Origin: Muribaculaceae bacterium
GTDB taxonomy: Bacteria; Bacteroidota; Bacteroidia; Bacteroidales; Muribaculaceae
Direction of reading: 5' to 3'
DNA: 64,000 bases
Assembly (NCBI GenBank): GCA_017557625.1
Contig: JAFYYG010000037.1
Coordinates: 1-64,000, forward strand
Each line of letters starts with the position of its first letter. The stretch's first letter is position 1. Position numbers and translations under genes: made by a program. The notes under the pieces were generated by a model. The model was not told the origin of the DNA. It saw only the letters and a list, made by a program, of their open reading frames with translations, and did not search any database. Below are positions 53,271 to 62,155 of the stretch, piece by piece.

Positions 53271-53840
53271 TTATTTTGTATCTTCATTAATTCCCGTAGT
53301 AAACTTCTCGGGATATTTACCCTCGCAATCTACTGTATCGTAGTATCTCTTAATTGCCAGCATGTCGGCATCCACATCGTCGGTGGGTTCAAAGATGCGG
53401 TCAAGACACACAATCTTCTTCTTGTAGTTGAAATATCCGAGCACGATTGGCACGCCAGCATCTCGAGCTATATAAAGAAACCCTTTGTGCCAGTGCGGGT
53501 TGCGGCTTCGGGTGCCTTCTGGGGTAACTGCCACAGCAAGGTTGTCGCAACGATTGAAACTGTCGACAACACCTCCTGTGACATTTGTGTGATGGCCACG
53601 CGAGACGGGGATGCCGCCAAGTGCTCGAAGCAGATATTTGAGAGGGAAAAAGAACCAAGTGTCCTTCATGAGGAACTTGGCTTTCATCCCCACCGATCGA
53701 CTCGCCAGCTCCCCCATAATAAAGTCCCAGTTGCTAGTGTGTGGTGCAGCACAAATCACGCACTTTTTCACGGATGGAATGTTCACGACGAATTTCCACC
53801 CATGATTTTTCATTATGCGGTCCAATAGCTTGTTTATCAC
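53271..53840 (-). CDS. 1-acylglycerol-3-phosphate acyltransferase-like protein
   Basis: The 189-residue protein has the PlsC-type HX4D motif HTSNWD at 34-39 and the GGIPVSRG and VTPEGTRSR blocks, so it should transfer acyl chains to a lipid or lysophospholipid. The frame starts at a GTG at 53840; an ATG nine codons later (53813) is an alternative, but the longer form keeps a helix common before HX4D. It is short for the family but complete. A 135-base spacer upstream carries AACAAGC/CTTGTCAGC repeats. Confidence 0.85.
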   Translation of the reverse strand: MINKLLDRIMKNHGWKFVVNIPSVKKCVICAAPHTSNWDFIMGELASRSVGMKAKFLMKDTWFFFPLKYLLRALGGIPVSRGHHTNVTGGVVDSFNRCDNLAVAVTPEGTRSRNPHWHKGFLYIARDAGVPIVLGYFNYKKKIVCLDRIFEPTDDVDADMLAIKRYYDTVDCEGKYPEKFTTGINEDTK

Positions 53841-53975
53841 GCTGCTTGTTCAGAGGATTATTAGTGAAGCTAACAAGCTGACGAGTAACAAGCAAACAAG
53901 GCAATGGTAGTTGTCGCAGCATTACACTTGCCTTGTCAGCATGTTGGCTCGTTCGCTTGTCAGCTAAATGTTTTA

Positions 53976-54302
53976 TTACTTCTTGATGAGAGCATTCATC
54001 GCGCCTACAATCTTCTCGCTTTCCTCTTTCATGTAGTTGCCGAGAGCTTTCTCCACGGCTTTGAAATAGGTGCGGCGGGCTTTTTTGTATTCTTTGCCAT
54101 TGGCAAAGTCTTTTGGGGCTTTGTCAAAATCGACCGACACGCGATTCACCGCCTCGGCCTGAAGCAGAGCGATGTCGATGATGATCTTGTCCCAGTCTTC
54201 GGGATTGGTGTTCTCAAAAGTCTCTTGAGCGAAGAAACACTCACCTGCCATCTCACCACAAGCGTAGCAGATGGCTTTTTTCAATTGTCTTTTGTTTGCC
54301 AT
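53976..54302 (-). CDS. Conserved-looking hypothetical protein, 108 residues
   Basis: I do not recognise a family. It is a helical, charged protein with two cysteines near the start (KAICYACGEMAGECFF) and a basic C-terminus. There is no signal peptide or membrane segment. Codon use and the absence of overlapping alternatives support it as a gene. Its leader and the ~110 bases upstream carry sense-strand CTTGTTTACTTGTTAAC repeats. It lies between the phospho-sugar mutase and acyltransferase genes on the same strand. Confidence 0.75.
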   Translation of the reverse strand: MANKRQLKKAICYACGEMAGECFFAQETFENTNPEDWDKIIIDIALLQAEAVNRVSVDFDKAPKDFANGKEYKKARRTYFKAVEKALGNYMKEESEKIVGAMNALIKK

Positions 54303-54433
54303 AATGTTTTTCAGAAGTTAACAAGTAAACAAGCTTACAAGAAAACAAGACAATTGCTATTGTTGAAACTTGTTTAAGTGTTTACTTATCTTATTAAAAT
54401 TCTGTATTATTAATCTTTAATCAACACAAAGTT

Positions 54434-56182
54434 CTAAATTCCCAAGTCACGACAAATGGTGTCAATCTTAGCGTCGGCCCACTCGTTCTTGGCGTCATAC
54501 TCGGCAGCGCTCTCGAGTTTGTCGTGTACCTCGATGTAGAATTTGATTTTTGGTTCTGTTCCCGAAGGACGAATAGACACCTTAGTGCCATCCTCGGTAT
54601 AGTACTGAAGCACATTGCTGGTGGCAGGCATCTCAAGTTTGGTGATTTTGCCTGTCTTCACATCGAGTTCCTCAAGGCTTTGGAAGTCCTTAATGGTGAC
54701 AACTGGCGATCCAGCGATTTCCTTCTGGGGATTCTCACGGAAGTTCTTCATCATAGCCACAATTTCCTCGGCTCCACTCTTTCCCTTGCGAACCACCGAG
54801 ATACCGCGCTCCTTTGAGTAGCCGTAGGTGAGATAAAGGTCGATGAGCATCTCGTTCATAGTCATACCCTTATCCTTAGCCCAGGCTGCAATTTCGCACA
54901 TCAGTGGAATTGACGAAACCGAATCTTTGTCGCGTGCGAAGGTCTCAGGTAAGAAGCCGTAGCTCTCCTCGCCACCACCCAGATAGCGTCCTTTGCCTTC
55001 CATCTCGCGCATCACAGTAGCGATCCACTTGAAACCAGTGTAGCAGTCAAACATCTTCACGCCAAGCTTGTCGGCCATACGCTTAATAGTCTCGCTGGTT
55101 ACGATAGTCTTAACAATGTATTCATCACCAGTTAGTTTGCCTAACTCGCGGTTGCGGGTAAGCAGATAGTAGTGGAATATAATCTGAATTTGGTTTCCGT
55201 TCACGAGTTCATATTTGCCCTTATTGTTTTTGAACACCACGCTGATGCGGTCGGCATCAGGGTCGCTGGCGAGAGCGATGTCGGCCTGAGTCTCCTCGGC
55301 TTTGTCAATCGCCATCTGCATTGTTGGTGCATTCTCGGGATTGGGCGACTCTACAGTGGGGAAATCACCACTCATCACGTCTTGCTCGGGCACGTGGATA
55401 ATATTCTTGAATCCCCAGCGCTCAATGGAGCGTGGAATGATGTAGCGTCCTACTCCATGAATTGGAGTATAGACAATCTTAAGGTCGCTGTGACGTTCAT
55501 TCACCTCAGGACTGAGCGAGAGTTCATAGATATCTTCGATATACTTGTCATCAATTTCTTTGCCAATAATCTCAATCAAGTCGGGGTTGCCCTCAAACTT
55601 AATCTCGCTCACATCCTTGATGTTGTTCACATAGTTGATGATGTTAACATCGTGTGGCGACACAACCTGTGCGCCATCATCCCAATAGGCCTTGTAGCCG
55701 TTGTACTCTTTGGGGTTGTGAGAGGCAGTGATGTTCACACCGCTCTGGCAACCAAGCAGACGGATGCCGTAGGACACCTCGGGAGTTGGGCGTGGTCCCT
55801 CAAAGAGATATACCTTGATACCATTGGCACTGAAAATGTTGGCAACAGTCTCGGCAAAGAGGCGGCTGTTGTTGCGTACGTCATGGCCTACAATCACTTT
55901 GCGCTCTGGCAGATCTTTGAAAGCCTCGTTGATGTAATTGGCAAGACCTTGAGTTGCGGCACCCACAGTGTAGATGTTCATGCGGTTGCTACCAGGTCCC
56001 ATAATGCCACGAAGTCCACCAGTACCAAACTCCAAGTCTTTGTAAAAGGACTCAATGAGTTCAGTTTTGTCTTCGGCGTCAATCATCGCCTTCACTTGTG
56101 CTTTAGTCTCCTCGTCATAGCCCTCACCAAGCCATTTCTGGGCTTTGAGGGTCAGCTCTTGAATTAGTTTTTCGTCATTCAT
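54434..56182 (-). CDS. Phospho-sugar mutase (phosphoglucomutase/phosphomannomutase)
   Basis: I choose the ATG at 56182 (MNDEKLIQELTLKAQ, 582 residues); the frame is open 20 codons further, but that part would overlap the promoter. It has the phospho-serine loop TASHNP (Ser154), the metal loop DPDADR, the sugar-binding GGEESYG and the C-terminal RPSGTEPKIKFY. It interconverts hexose 1- and 6-phosphates; glucose versus mannose preference cannot be told. The -7 box is at 56220-56227. Confidence 0.95.
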   Translation of the reverse strand: MNDEKLIQELTLKAQKWLGEGYDEETKAQVKAMIDAEDKTELIESFYKDLEFGTGGLRGIMGPGSNRMNIYTVGAATQGLANYINEAFKDLPERKVIVGHDVRNNSRLFAETVANIFSANGIKVYLFEGPRPTPEVSYGIRLLGCQSGVNITASHNPKEYNGYKAYWDDGAQVVSPHDVNIINYVNNIKDVSEIKFEGNPDLIEIIGKEIDDKYIEDIYELSLSPEVNERHSDLKIVYTPIHGVGRYIIPRSIERWGFKNIIHVPEQDVMSGDFPTVESPNPENAPTMQMAIDKAEETQADIALASDPDADRISVVFKNNKGKYELVNGNQIQIIFHYYLLTRNRELGKLTGDEYIVKTIVTSETIKRMADKLGVKMFDCYTGFKWIATVMREMEGKGRYLGGGEESYGFLPETFARDKDSVSSIPLMCEIAAWAKDKGMTMNEMLIDLYLTYGYSKERGISVVRKGKSGAEEIVAMMKNFRENPQKEIAGSPVVTIKDFQSLEELDVKTGKITKLEMPATSNVLQYYTEDGTKVSIRPSGTEPKIKFYIEVHDKLESAAEYDAKNEWADAKIDTICRDLGI

Positions 56183-56219
56183 GTTGCTAATGTATTTAAA
56201 GTTGATATTATTTTCTCCA

Positions 56220-56227
56220 CAAAAATA
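56220..56227 (-). promoter_or_regulatory. -7 box TATTTTTG for the phospho-sugar mutase gene
   Basis: TATTTTTG on the minus strand, 38 bases before the ATG at 56182, fits TAnnTTTG. Confidence 0.6.
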
Positions 56228-56252
56228 GTAAAATTTCGCCAATCAGACAAAT

Positions 56253-57545
56253 TTAGCTGAAAAATGTCTTAAACACTTTTATCATATTAACATGGTCTTC
56301 ACACGAAGCGGTTTCGCGCACCGAGTGCATGGCAAGCAATGGGTTTCCCACGTCAACACCCTCAATATCAATCTGGCCAGTCAATATATTGCCCAATGTG
56401 GAGCCTCCAGCCACGTCACTATGATTGATGAAATATTGACAAGGCGAACCAGCCTTGTCGCATAAGTTTTTGAAGATGGCGGCAGAGTGGGCGTCGCTCA
56501 TATATTTGCAGTTGGCGTTAATTTTGATGCAGGGGCCGCCACCCATAGTTGGATGGTTGGTTGGATCATACTTCTCGCTATAATTGGGATGATGAGCGTG
56601 AGCATTGTCGGCGCTTATCAGGAATGTTTTCTGTAATGCAACGCAGTAGTCGTCGAAGTTGCAGCCCTGGCTCTCTGCCATGCGCTGTAAAGCATTGGCA
56701 AGCACTGGCGAACCAGCACCTTGTTTTGTGCCACTGCCTGTCTCCTCATTATCGAAGATGGCGGCGATGCAAGTACCTTCCTCGTCGGTTGCCTCAGCTA
56801 TAGCTGTGATGGCGGCATGAGCCATGCTCAAGTCGTCAAGACGACCCGAAGACAAGAACTCATTATTAAGTCCAAATGTGCAAGCGGGAGTTGTGTCGTA
56901 GAGTAGCAAGTCGAAATCTAAAATCTCATCAACAGCCACATCAAGCTCTTGAGCCACAAGGTTCAAAAGCATATTACCAGTCTCAAACTCCTTGTTTACC
57001 TTAGCGATAATGGGGAGCATATCTTTTTGTTTCGACAGTGGATTGCCTTCATTTACCGCGCGGTTGAAATGAATGGCAAGATGAGAAATCTGCATCAATG
57101 GTCGGTCTATCTTGATATTGCGTGACACTACATTAAGTGGGCTGTCGCCTTTAAGAATCACTCTGCCGGCAATCGACAATGGGCGGTCGAACCAAGTGTA
57201 GAGAATTGGACCGCCATAGACCTCTGTATTAAGTTTAACGATGCCGCCATCGCAACGTATCTCGGCATTAGGCTTGATGCGGAAACACGGTGAGTCGCTG
57301 TGGGCGGCAACAATCTTGTAGCCAGTCTCCTTTATGGGTTTCTTGCCGACTTTCACGGCAAAGATTGCAGAATCATTTTTAGTGAAGAAGAATTTCTCAC
57401 CCGCTTTGGCGGTCATCTTCTCCGTGAGTCTCCTTTCCTTGAATCCATTGTCAACAAGAATCTTCTTCATTGTGTCAACGGCAAGGAAGTTGCATGGACT
57501 ATTGTCCATAAATTTCAGTAACGAGTCAATGTATTTGCTTTTCAT
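56253..57545 (-). CDS. M18 family aminopeptidase
   Basis: I choose the ATG at 57545 (MKSKYIDSLLKFMDNSP, 430 residues); the longer frame from 57650 would translate a GGGACGAGAC palindrome. The zinc ligands of M18 peptidases are visible: His in VAAHSDSPCFR, Asp in GRLDDLSMA, Glu pair in FDNEETGSGT, and His in INHSDVAGGSTLG. It removes N-terminal residues, often acidic, from peptides in the cytoplasm. The length is normal. Confidence 0.93.
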   Translation of the reverse strand: MKSKYIDSLLKFMDNSPCNFLAVDTMKKILVDNGFKERRLTEKMTAKAGEKFFFTKNDSAIFAVKVGKKPIKETGYKIVAAHSDSPCFRIKPNAEIRCDGGIVKLNTEVYGGPILYTWFDRPLSIAGRVILKGDSPLNVVSRNIKIDRPLMQISHLAIHFNRAVNEGNPLSKQKDMLPIIAKVNKEFETGNMLLNLVAQELDVAVDEILDFDLLLYDTTPACTFGLNNEFLSSGRLDDLSMAHAAITAIAEATDEEGTCIAAIFDNEETGSGTKQGAGSPVLANALQRMAESQGCNFDDYCVALQKTFLISADNAHAHHPNYSEKYDPTNHPTMGGGPCIKINANCKYMSDAHSAAIFKNLCDKAGSPCQYFINHSDVAGGSTLGNILTGQIDIEGVDVGNPLLAMHSVRETASCEDHVNMIKVFKTFFS

Positions 57546-57571
57546 ATAATTGTTAGTTATAAGTTTTTTTG

Positions 57572-57598
57572 TAGGGACGAGACCTGTCTCGTCCGCAT
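57572..57598. repeat. GGGACGAGAC / GTCTCGTCC palindromic repeat
   Basis: GGACGAGAC and GTCTCGTCC form a 9-bp perfect dyad with a two-base loop. A decayed relative (GTAAGGACAAGACAGCCTTATCC) is at 59397-59420. The dyad is too close to the M18 start to be its terminator, and no poly-T follows on the minus strand. Confidence 0.55.
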
Positions 57599-57618
57599 GG
57601 CATTTTTTTCTCCTCTTC

Positions 57619-58143
57619 TTAACTCTCAAATTCATCACGATAAGCCACACTCACGGAATGAAGTGCGCGGAACACGTTGCACAGCGTCTGACCCCAGTAT
57701 TCAGTGAAATTCTCCTTGCACATTCCCAGGATTTGTCTTTGCTCATCGGTGTTGAGGTCGCGCAGCGACGACACGACGTTGTAAAATTCCTGATACAAAT
57801 CGGCCAGATTCTCCGATATTGACGTAGCTATGGGTGTGTCGCTATATTTCATGTCCTCGAGGAACACTTCAAGATACACATCTTCCTCGCCCATCAAGGC
57901 ACTGATATTGCCACGCACCATGTCGTAGGTAGGCTCATCAAGCGACTGACTGATAAAGGCATCAAAATACTCAAGACTCGGCTCTATGTCGCTAATGGTG
58001 ATGTAGATGCGTGGTAAGAGTTTGAGCATCGACTCCACAAATCCCTCTCGGCCGAGCTCTGCACAATTCTCGATTATCTCGCAATACTCATTGGCCATAA
58101 CGATGAACGCAAGACTCGTTGGCGACAGTTTATCGTTTTCCAT
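57619..58143 (-). CDS. DUF5063 family protein
   Basis: The 174-residue all-helical protein matches DUF5063: FIVMANEYCEIIENCAEL at the start, LLPRIYITISDIEP, and WGQTLCNVFRALHSV near the end. The function is unknown; the protein is cytoplasmic. It is 1 base downstream of nadD (stop of nadD at 58145 and start at 58143), so they are translated from one mRNA. Confidence 0.88.
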   Translation of the reverse strand: MENDKLSPTSLAFIVMANEYCEIIENCAELGREGFVESMLKLLPRIYITISDIEPSLEYFDAFISQSLDEPTYDMVRGNISALMGEEDVYLEVFLEDMKYSDTPIATSISENLADLYQEFYNVVSSLRDLNTDEQRQILGMCKENFTEYWGQTLCNVFRALHSVSVAYRDEFES

Positions 58144-58144
58144 A

Positions 58145-58726
58145 TTATTTCATATATAGTTGATTCTTGACAATATATTTCTCAATAGCTTCGGGAACAT
58201 AGAAACTCACACTCTTCATCTGTGCCAGTCGCTCCCTAATCTGTGTTGATGACAGCTCAATTAGCGGAGCCTCCACCACTTTTACCCTTTCACTGTATCT
58301 CTCGGGTATCACAATGTCATATCCCCTGCGAGGATATATCAGGATGTGGTATTTCGTGATTATTTCCTCGCCATTCTTCCACTTGTCGAAAAGACACCAA
58401 TTATCGGCACCTATCACTAGATAAAACTCGTCATCAGGAAATTTTGCTTGAAGGGCATTAAGCGTATCGATGGTATAAGACGGCTTCGGCAGATCAAACT
58501 CGAATGCCGATGTAGTGACGTTTTCAATGCGTCGCGACACAAGCTCGGTCATGCGAAGGCGATGATAATCGCTTGCTAAGTCGCTATTCTCCTTTAGAGG
58601 ATTCTGAGGCGAGACCATAAGCCACAAAGTGTCTATTGCTCCACTCTCCACAATATAGTTAGCAATAAGCGCATGCCCCACATGGATGGGGTTGAACGAC
58701 CCGCCAAAGATGCCTATACGTCTCAT
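58145..58726 (-). CDS. nadD: Nicotinate-nucleotide adenylyltransferase
   Basis: The 193-residue protein has the nucleotidyltransferase motifs GSFNPIHVGH at 9-18 and SSTQIRERL near the end, with the SPQNPLKE and VIGADNWCLFDKW segments typical of NadD. It makes deamido-NAD from nicotinate mononucleotide and ATP. It is part of a run gmk-nadD-DUF5063. The leader carries sense-strand AACTATTAAC/AACTAAAA repeats up to the ATG (58729-58772). Confidence 0.96.
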   Translation of the reverse strand: MRRIGIFGGSFNPIHVGHALIANYIVESGAIDTLWLMVSPQNPLKENSDLASDYHRLRMTELVSRRIENVTTSAFEFDLPKPSYTIDTLNALQAKFPDDEFYLVIGADNWCLFDKWKNGEEIITKYHILIYPRRGYDIVIPERYSERVKVVEAPLIELSSTQIRERLAQMKSVSFYVPEAIEKYIVKNQLYMK

Positions 58727-58778
58727 TTTTAGTTCATAGTTAACAGTTCATAGTTAATAGTTTTTAGTTCCAGTGAGG

Positions 58779-59366
58779 CTATTGCCTTGCCAACTTTTTT
58801 TTGATGAAATTGGTGATTATCTCATGAGTCTCGGCAACAGCGGTTTCCAAAACATCATTGACTACGCAGCAGTCGTACTGGTCGGCGAGCGACAACTCAT
58901 ATTCTGCACGGGCAACACGGTTGTTTATGTCCTCTAAGCTGTCGGTACCGCGTGAGAGCAATCGCTGTCGCAAGGTCTCTATTGAGGGAGGCTTGATGAA
59001 GACTGCGAGGGCCTTCTTGCCATAAATCCTCTTCACATCTATACCGCCTAGCACATCAAGATCGAGGACAACATTGTGGCCCTTGTCGGTGATGCGTTTT
59101 ATCTCGCTCTTGAGGGTGCCATAGAATCGCCCCTCATATACCTCGTGAAACTCGGCAAATTCATCATTCTCGATGCGTTGCTTGAAGTCCTCGAGAGTGA
59201 GAAAGTAATACTCCACCCCATGCTTCTCTGCGCCGCGAGGCCGTCGTGTTGTTGCCGAAATGGAAAACTCGAGCTTCAGCTCGGCATCTTTCATCAACTC
59301 GGCGATTATTGTCGATTTTCCAGTGCCCGAAGGTGCTGAAATAACTATTAATTTACCTTTTGCCAT
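58779..59366 (-). CDS. gmk: Guanylate kinase
   Basis: The 195-residue protein has the P-loop SGTGKST (13-19), the GMP-binding region SATTRRPRGAEKHGVEYYFLT, and the LDLDVLGG segment. It phosphorylates GMP and dGMP. The length is typical. The leader carries CGATAAATC/ACGAAAT repeats directly before the ATG. It is separated from yicC by ~200 bases including the TIR-bearing element at 59441-59537. Confidence 0.97.
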   Translation of the reverse strand: MAKGKLIVISAPSGTGKSTIIAELMKDAELKLEFSISATTRRPRGAEKHGVEYYFLTLEDFKQRIENDEFAEFHEVYEGRFYGTLKSEIKRITDKGHNVVLDLDVLGGIDVKRIYGKKALAVFIKPPSIETLRQRLLSRGTDSLEDINNRVARAEYELSLADQYDCCVVNDVLETAVAETHEIITNFIKKKLARQ

Positions 59367-59440
59367 ATTTCGTTTCTTGTTTTTGATTTATCGTTTTGTA
59401 AGGACAAGACAGCCTTATCCACTAGTTTCTTCGCATTATC

Positions 59441-59537
59441 ATCAAACAAACTCAACAAAAAAGGACAAATCCAACAATAATAATTGCTTTGGGGGGGTAC
59501 TAGTCGTTTTTGTCAGGTTTTGTTGTTTTTGTTTGAT
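59441..59537. repeat. 97-bp element with 20-base imperfect terminal inverted repeats
   Basis: ATCAAACAAACTCAACAAAA (59441-59460) and TTTTGTTGTTTTTGTTTGAT (59518-59537) are inverted repeats matching at 18 of 20 positions. The interior has a run of seven G. It could be a small decayed MITE or a hairpin at the end of the yicC transcript. No target duplication is clear. Confidence 0.4.
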
Positions 59538-59567
59538 AAGAGTTACATCGCTGAATAGTTGTTTCAT

Positions 59568-60443
59568 TTACAGTACATTTAAAACTTGCTCTTTAATTTG
59601 CTCTAAGTGGTCTTTCATCTCCACCACAATCTTCTGCATCTCGGCATGGTTAGCTTTCGAGCCGGTGGTGTTTATCTCGCGGCCCATCTCCTGGCTGATG
59701 AAGCCTAATTTCTTGCCCTGACGCTCTACGCTTTCTAAGGTCTCAAGAAAGTAGTTGAGGTGATTCTGAAGCCTTATCTTCTCCTCGGTGATATCGAGTT
59801 TCTCAATGTAGAAGATTAGCTCTTGCTCAAGTCGGTTCTTGTCATAATCAACTTGACCAAGCTGCTCAAGTTGCTCTACAAGGCGAGCTTTTATTTTCTC
59901 GGTGCGAGTGGGCTCATATTGCGCTATATCGTTTAGCAGCTGCTGGATGGCGGCAATCTTCTCCTTGAAGAAGAGATATAACTTAGCTCCCTCCTGTGTG
60001 CGGAAGTCGGTAGTCGCCTGTAACGCTTGCCTAACCACCTCACGCACACCATCAAGCTCCTCTTGAGCCACTTCAGCGTTCACGTCCTGCTTGTACACGT
60101 CGGGCATGCGCAGCAATGTCGAGTACCAATCTTCCGGCTCTGAAAGCCCCAACTGCCTAGACACATTTTCAACTTGTGACTTATAGCTGCGGAGCATCTC
60201 TATATTGAGTTGCGAAGCACCTGCCGAGTCTATTGACTCACAAGTGATATACACATCAACTTTTCCGCGGCCAAGTTCTTGGGCTATGGCATTGCGCAGC
60301 TCCAATTCCAGTTCCCTATACAGCAGCGGCACCTTCACTGTCAAGTCCATCTGCTTGCTGTTCAGCGATTTTATCTCGGCGGTAATCTTTTTATTACACA
60401 CCACGATTGTGGCCTTGCCGAAACCTGTCATAGATAGTATCAT
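59568..60443 (-). CDS. yicC: YicC-family endoribonuclease-like protein
   Basis: I choose the ATG at 60443 (MILSMTGFGKATIVV, 291 residues), which matches the invariant family start SMTGFG and lies 22 bases after the -7 box; the open frame extends 17 codons more. The N-terminal YicC domain includes EIKSLNSKQMDLTVKVP, and the C-terminal DUF1732 region ends with GFISQEMGREINTTGSKAN. The family acts on RNA and in stationary-phase physiology. Confidence 0.94.
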   Translation of the reverse strand: MILSMTGFGKATIVVCNKKITAEIKSLNSKQMDLTVKVPLLYRELELELRNAIAQELGRGKVDVYITCESIDSAGASQLNIEMLRSYKSQVENVSRQLGLSEPEDWYSTLLRMPDVYKQDVNAEVAQEELDGVREVVRQALQATTDFRTQEGAKLYLFFKEKIAAIQQLLNDIAQYEPTRTEKIKARLVEQLEQLGQVDYDKNRLEQELIFYIEKLDITEEKIRLQNHLNYFLETLESVERQGKKLGFISQEMGREINTTGSKANHAEMQKIVVEMKDHLEQIKEQVLNVL

Positions 60444-60464
60444 AGTATCTTTCCCGTTTTTGTG

Positions 60465-60472
60465 CAAAAATA
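60465..60472 (-). promoter_or_regulatory. -7 box TATTTTTG for yicC
   Basis: TATTTTTGC on the minus strand, 22 bases before the ATG at 60443, fits TAnnTTTG and excludes the longer start. Confidence 0.6.
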
Positions 60473-60643
60473 ATATATTTTTCTTAATCAACACACATTT
60501 AACAGACTTAACTTATCAACAACCTTTATGATATTTTGCAACAATCACCAGAACTATGCTATTATGTTTATATTAATCCAAGAATTTGAGATGTTTTTTA
60601 CAAATATAACATCTTCTTCAAGCCTATTCTCAACGATTTTTTG

Positions 60644-60651
60644 TAATTTTG
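60644..60651 (+). promoter_or_regulatory. -7 box TAATTTTG for tsaB
   Basis: TAATTTTGC fits TAnnTTTG and lies 19 bases before the ATG at 60671, giving a very short leader. Confidence 0.55.
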
Positions 60652-60670
60652 CAGCAACTTTTGAACGATT

Positions 60671-61360
60671 ATGGCAAATATTCTCAACATAGAGACTTCA
60701 ACCACAGTGTGTTCTGTTGCATTAAGCAGTGAGGGACAGATTGTTGACCATCACGAGAATTATGAAGGTCTGAACCATGCTACACTGTTGAGCCAGTTCA
60801 TCGATGATATGCTCTCAACCGCTAATCGAAAAGAAATGAAACTTGATGCCATTGCGGTGAGCATCGGACCAGGCTCATATACTGGTTTGCGAATAGGCTT
60901 GTCGCAGGCCAAAGGTTTGGCGTTCGGTATGGACTTGCCTCTGATTGGCGTGAACACACTGCAGTTGCTAGCTGTAACAGCGATGTTCAAGGAATTCTTC
61001 GACGACGACACCCTTTACGTGCCCATGATAGACGCACGGCGTATGGAGGTTTATACTGCGGTCTATGACAGTTCTTTAGAAGCCATCGTGGTGCCACAAG
61101 CCATGATTCTTGAAGGAGATTCATTTGCCGCACAGCTCGAAAAACATCATCTTGTGATGATAGGCAATGGTGCTATGAAAGCAAAGGAGATAATCAAGCA
61201 TCCAAACGCCCGTTTCATGCCTGATGTCAAGCCTGTCGCAGTAGAGATGATGGCACTATCGGAGAAAGCGTTCAGAGAGAAGCATTTCGTTGATGTGGCC
61301 TATTCAACACCCCTCTATCTTAAAGACTTCCAAGCCACAGTCCCCAAATCGCTTATCTAA
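60671..61360 (+). CDS. tsaB: tRNA t6A synthesis protein TsaB
   Basis: The 229-residue protein has the TsaB hallmarks: NIETSTTVCSVAL at the start, HATLLSQFIDDML, and AVSIGPGSYTGLRIGLSQAKGLAF. It has the actin-like fold and is the scaffold partner of TsaD in threonylcarbamoyl transfer to tRNA A37. The TsaC-type gene is at 49758; tsaD is not in the window. The length is normal. Confidence 0.96.
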   Translation: MANILNIETSTTVCSVALSSEGQIVDHHENYEGLNHATLLSQFIDDMLSTANRKEMKLDAIAVSIGPGSYTGLRIGLSQAKGLAFGMDLPLIGVNTLQLLAVTAMFKEFFDDDTLYVPMIDARRMEVYTAVYDSSLEAIVVPQAMILEGDSFAAQLEKHHLVMIGNGAMKAKEIIKHPNARFMPDVKPVAVEMMALSEKAFREKHFVDVAYSTPLYLKDFQATVPKSLI

Positions 61361-61390
61361 CTTGGTTATTGGCTATCAGTTCTCTGCTTG

Positions 61391-61445
61391 TTAACTAAAA
61401 ACTGATAACCGATAACTGAAAACTGAAAACTTTTTTGTAACTTTG
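61391..61445 (+). promoter_or_regulatory. Promoter of the DUF4290 gene with an (AACTGATAAC)n array
   Basis: AACTAAAA, AACTGATAACC, GATAACTGAA and AACTGAAAAC units lead into TTTTTT and the -7 box TAACTTTG (61438-61445). The same layout occurs before nifJ and before the DUF1599 gene. Confidence 0.6.
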
Positions 61446-61469
61446 CAAAACATTTTTGATTGAAACAAT

Positions 61470-62066
61470 ATGCTTACATATAATTCACAACTCAAAAAAC
61501 TGGCTCTTCCAGAGTATGGACGCAACATCCAGCAAATGGTGGACTACTGTTGCACTATCGAAGACCGCGAAGAGCGAAACAAGTGCGCCTACTCCATCAT
61601 CAATACGATGAGCAACCTGTTTCCACAACTCAAGCAAGAGACCGATTATCAACACAAGCTGTGGGACCATCTAGCGATAATGAGTGACTTCAAGCTCGAC
61701 ATCGACTACCCTTACGAGATAGTCAAGCCCGAAAACCTTGACACAAAGCCTGTGCCCATAAAATATAAGCACGAAGGCATCAAGATGCGTCATTACGGCA
61801 AAATTGTTGACCAAATGATTGGTCGTGCCTGTGAGTACCCCGATGGCGATGAGAAAGAAGCTCTTGTGATGCTTATCGCCAATCACATGAAGAAGCTCAT
61901 CTATCAAATCAGCAATGAGGATGTTGAAGATGCCAAGATTTTCAAAGATTTGGAATATTTTTCTAAAGGACAGATAAAACTCGACCCTGCAACTCACTCA
62001 CTTCACCAGTTTAAAGTTGCACCATCACAACAGGCCACATCGTCGAAAAAGAAAAAGAAGAAATGA
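61470..62066 (+). CDS. DUF4290 family protein
   Basis: The 198-residue protein starts LTYNSQLKKLALPEYGRNIQQM and continues with the family's HKLWDHLAIMSDFKLDIDYPY segment, so the DUF4290 assignment is firm. The function is unknown; it is cytoplasmic and helical. The C-terminus is a lysine run. It belongs to a rightward run with rimM, the OmpA-like gene and proS. Confidence 0.9.
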   Translation: MLTYNSQLKKLALPEYGRNIQQMVDYCCTIEDREERNKCAYSIINTMSNLFPQLKQETDYQHKLWDHLAIMSDFKLDIDYPYEIVKPENLDTKPVPIKYKHEGIKMRHYGKIVDQMIGRACEYPDGDEKEALVMLIANHMKKLIYQISNEDVEDAKIFKDLEYFSKGQIKLDPATHSLHQFKVAPSQQATSSKKKKKK

Positions 62067-62120
62067 TAATTTAGTGGAGAGTGGAGAGATTATAGTGCCA
62101 TTCATTCCACTAATGTCTTC

Positions 62121-62146
62121 CATAAACGATAAACGATAAAACGAAG
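62121..62146 (+). repeat. (CGATAAA)n leader repeat before rimM
   Basis: Three degenerate ACGATAAA units on the sense strand end 9 bases before the rimM ATG. Members of the same family are found before the genes starting at 62754, 63512, 59366, 36562, 32333 and 4823. Confidence 0.7.
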
Positions 62147-62155
62147 CAAGTCACA

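Noticed and set aside
55172-56167. 331-codon plus-strand frame opposite the phospho-sugar mutase
   Set aside because: It is antisense to conserved mutase motifs and has no recognisable features of its own.
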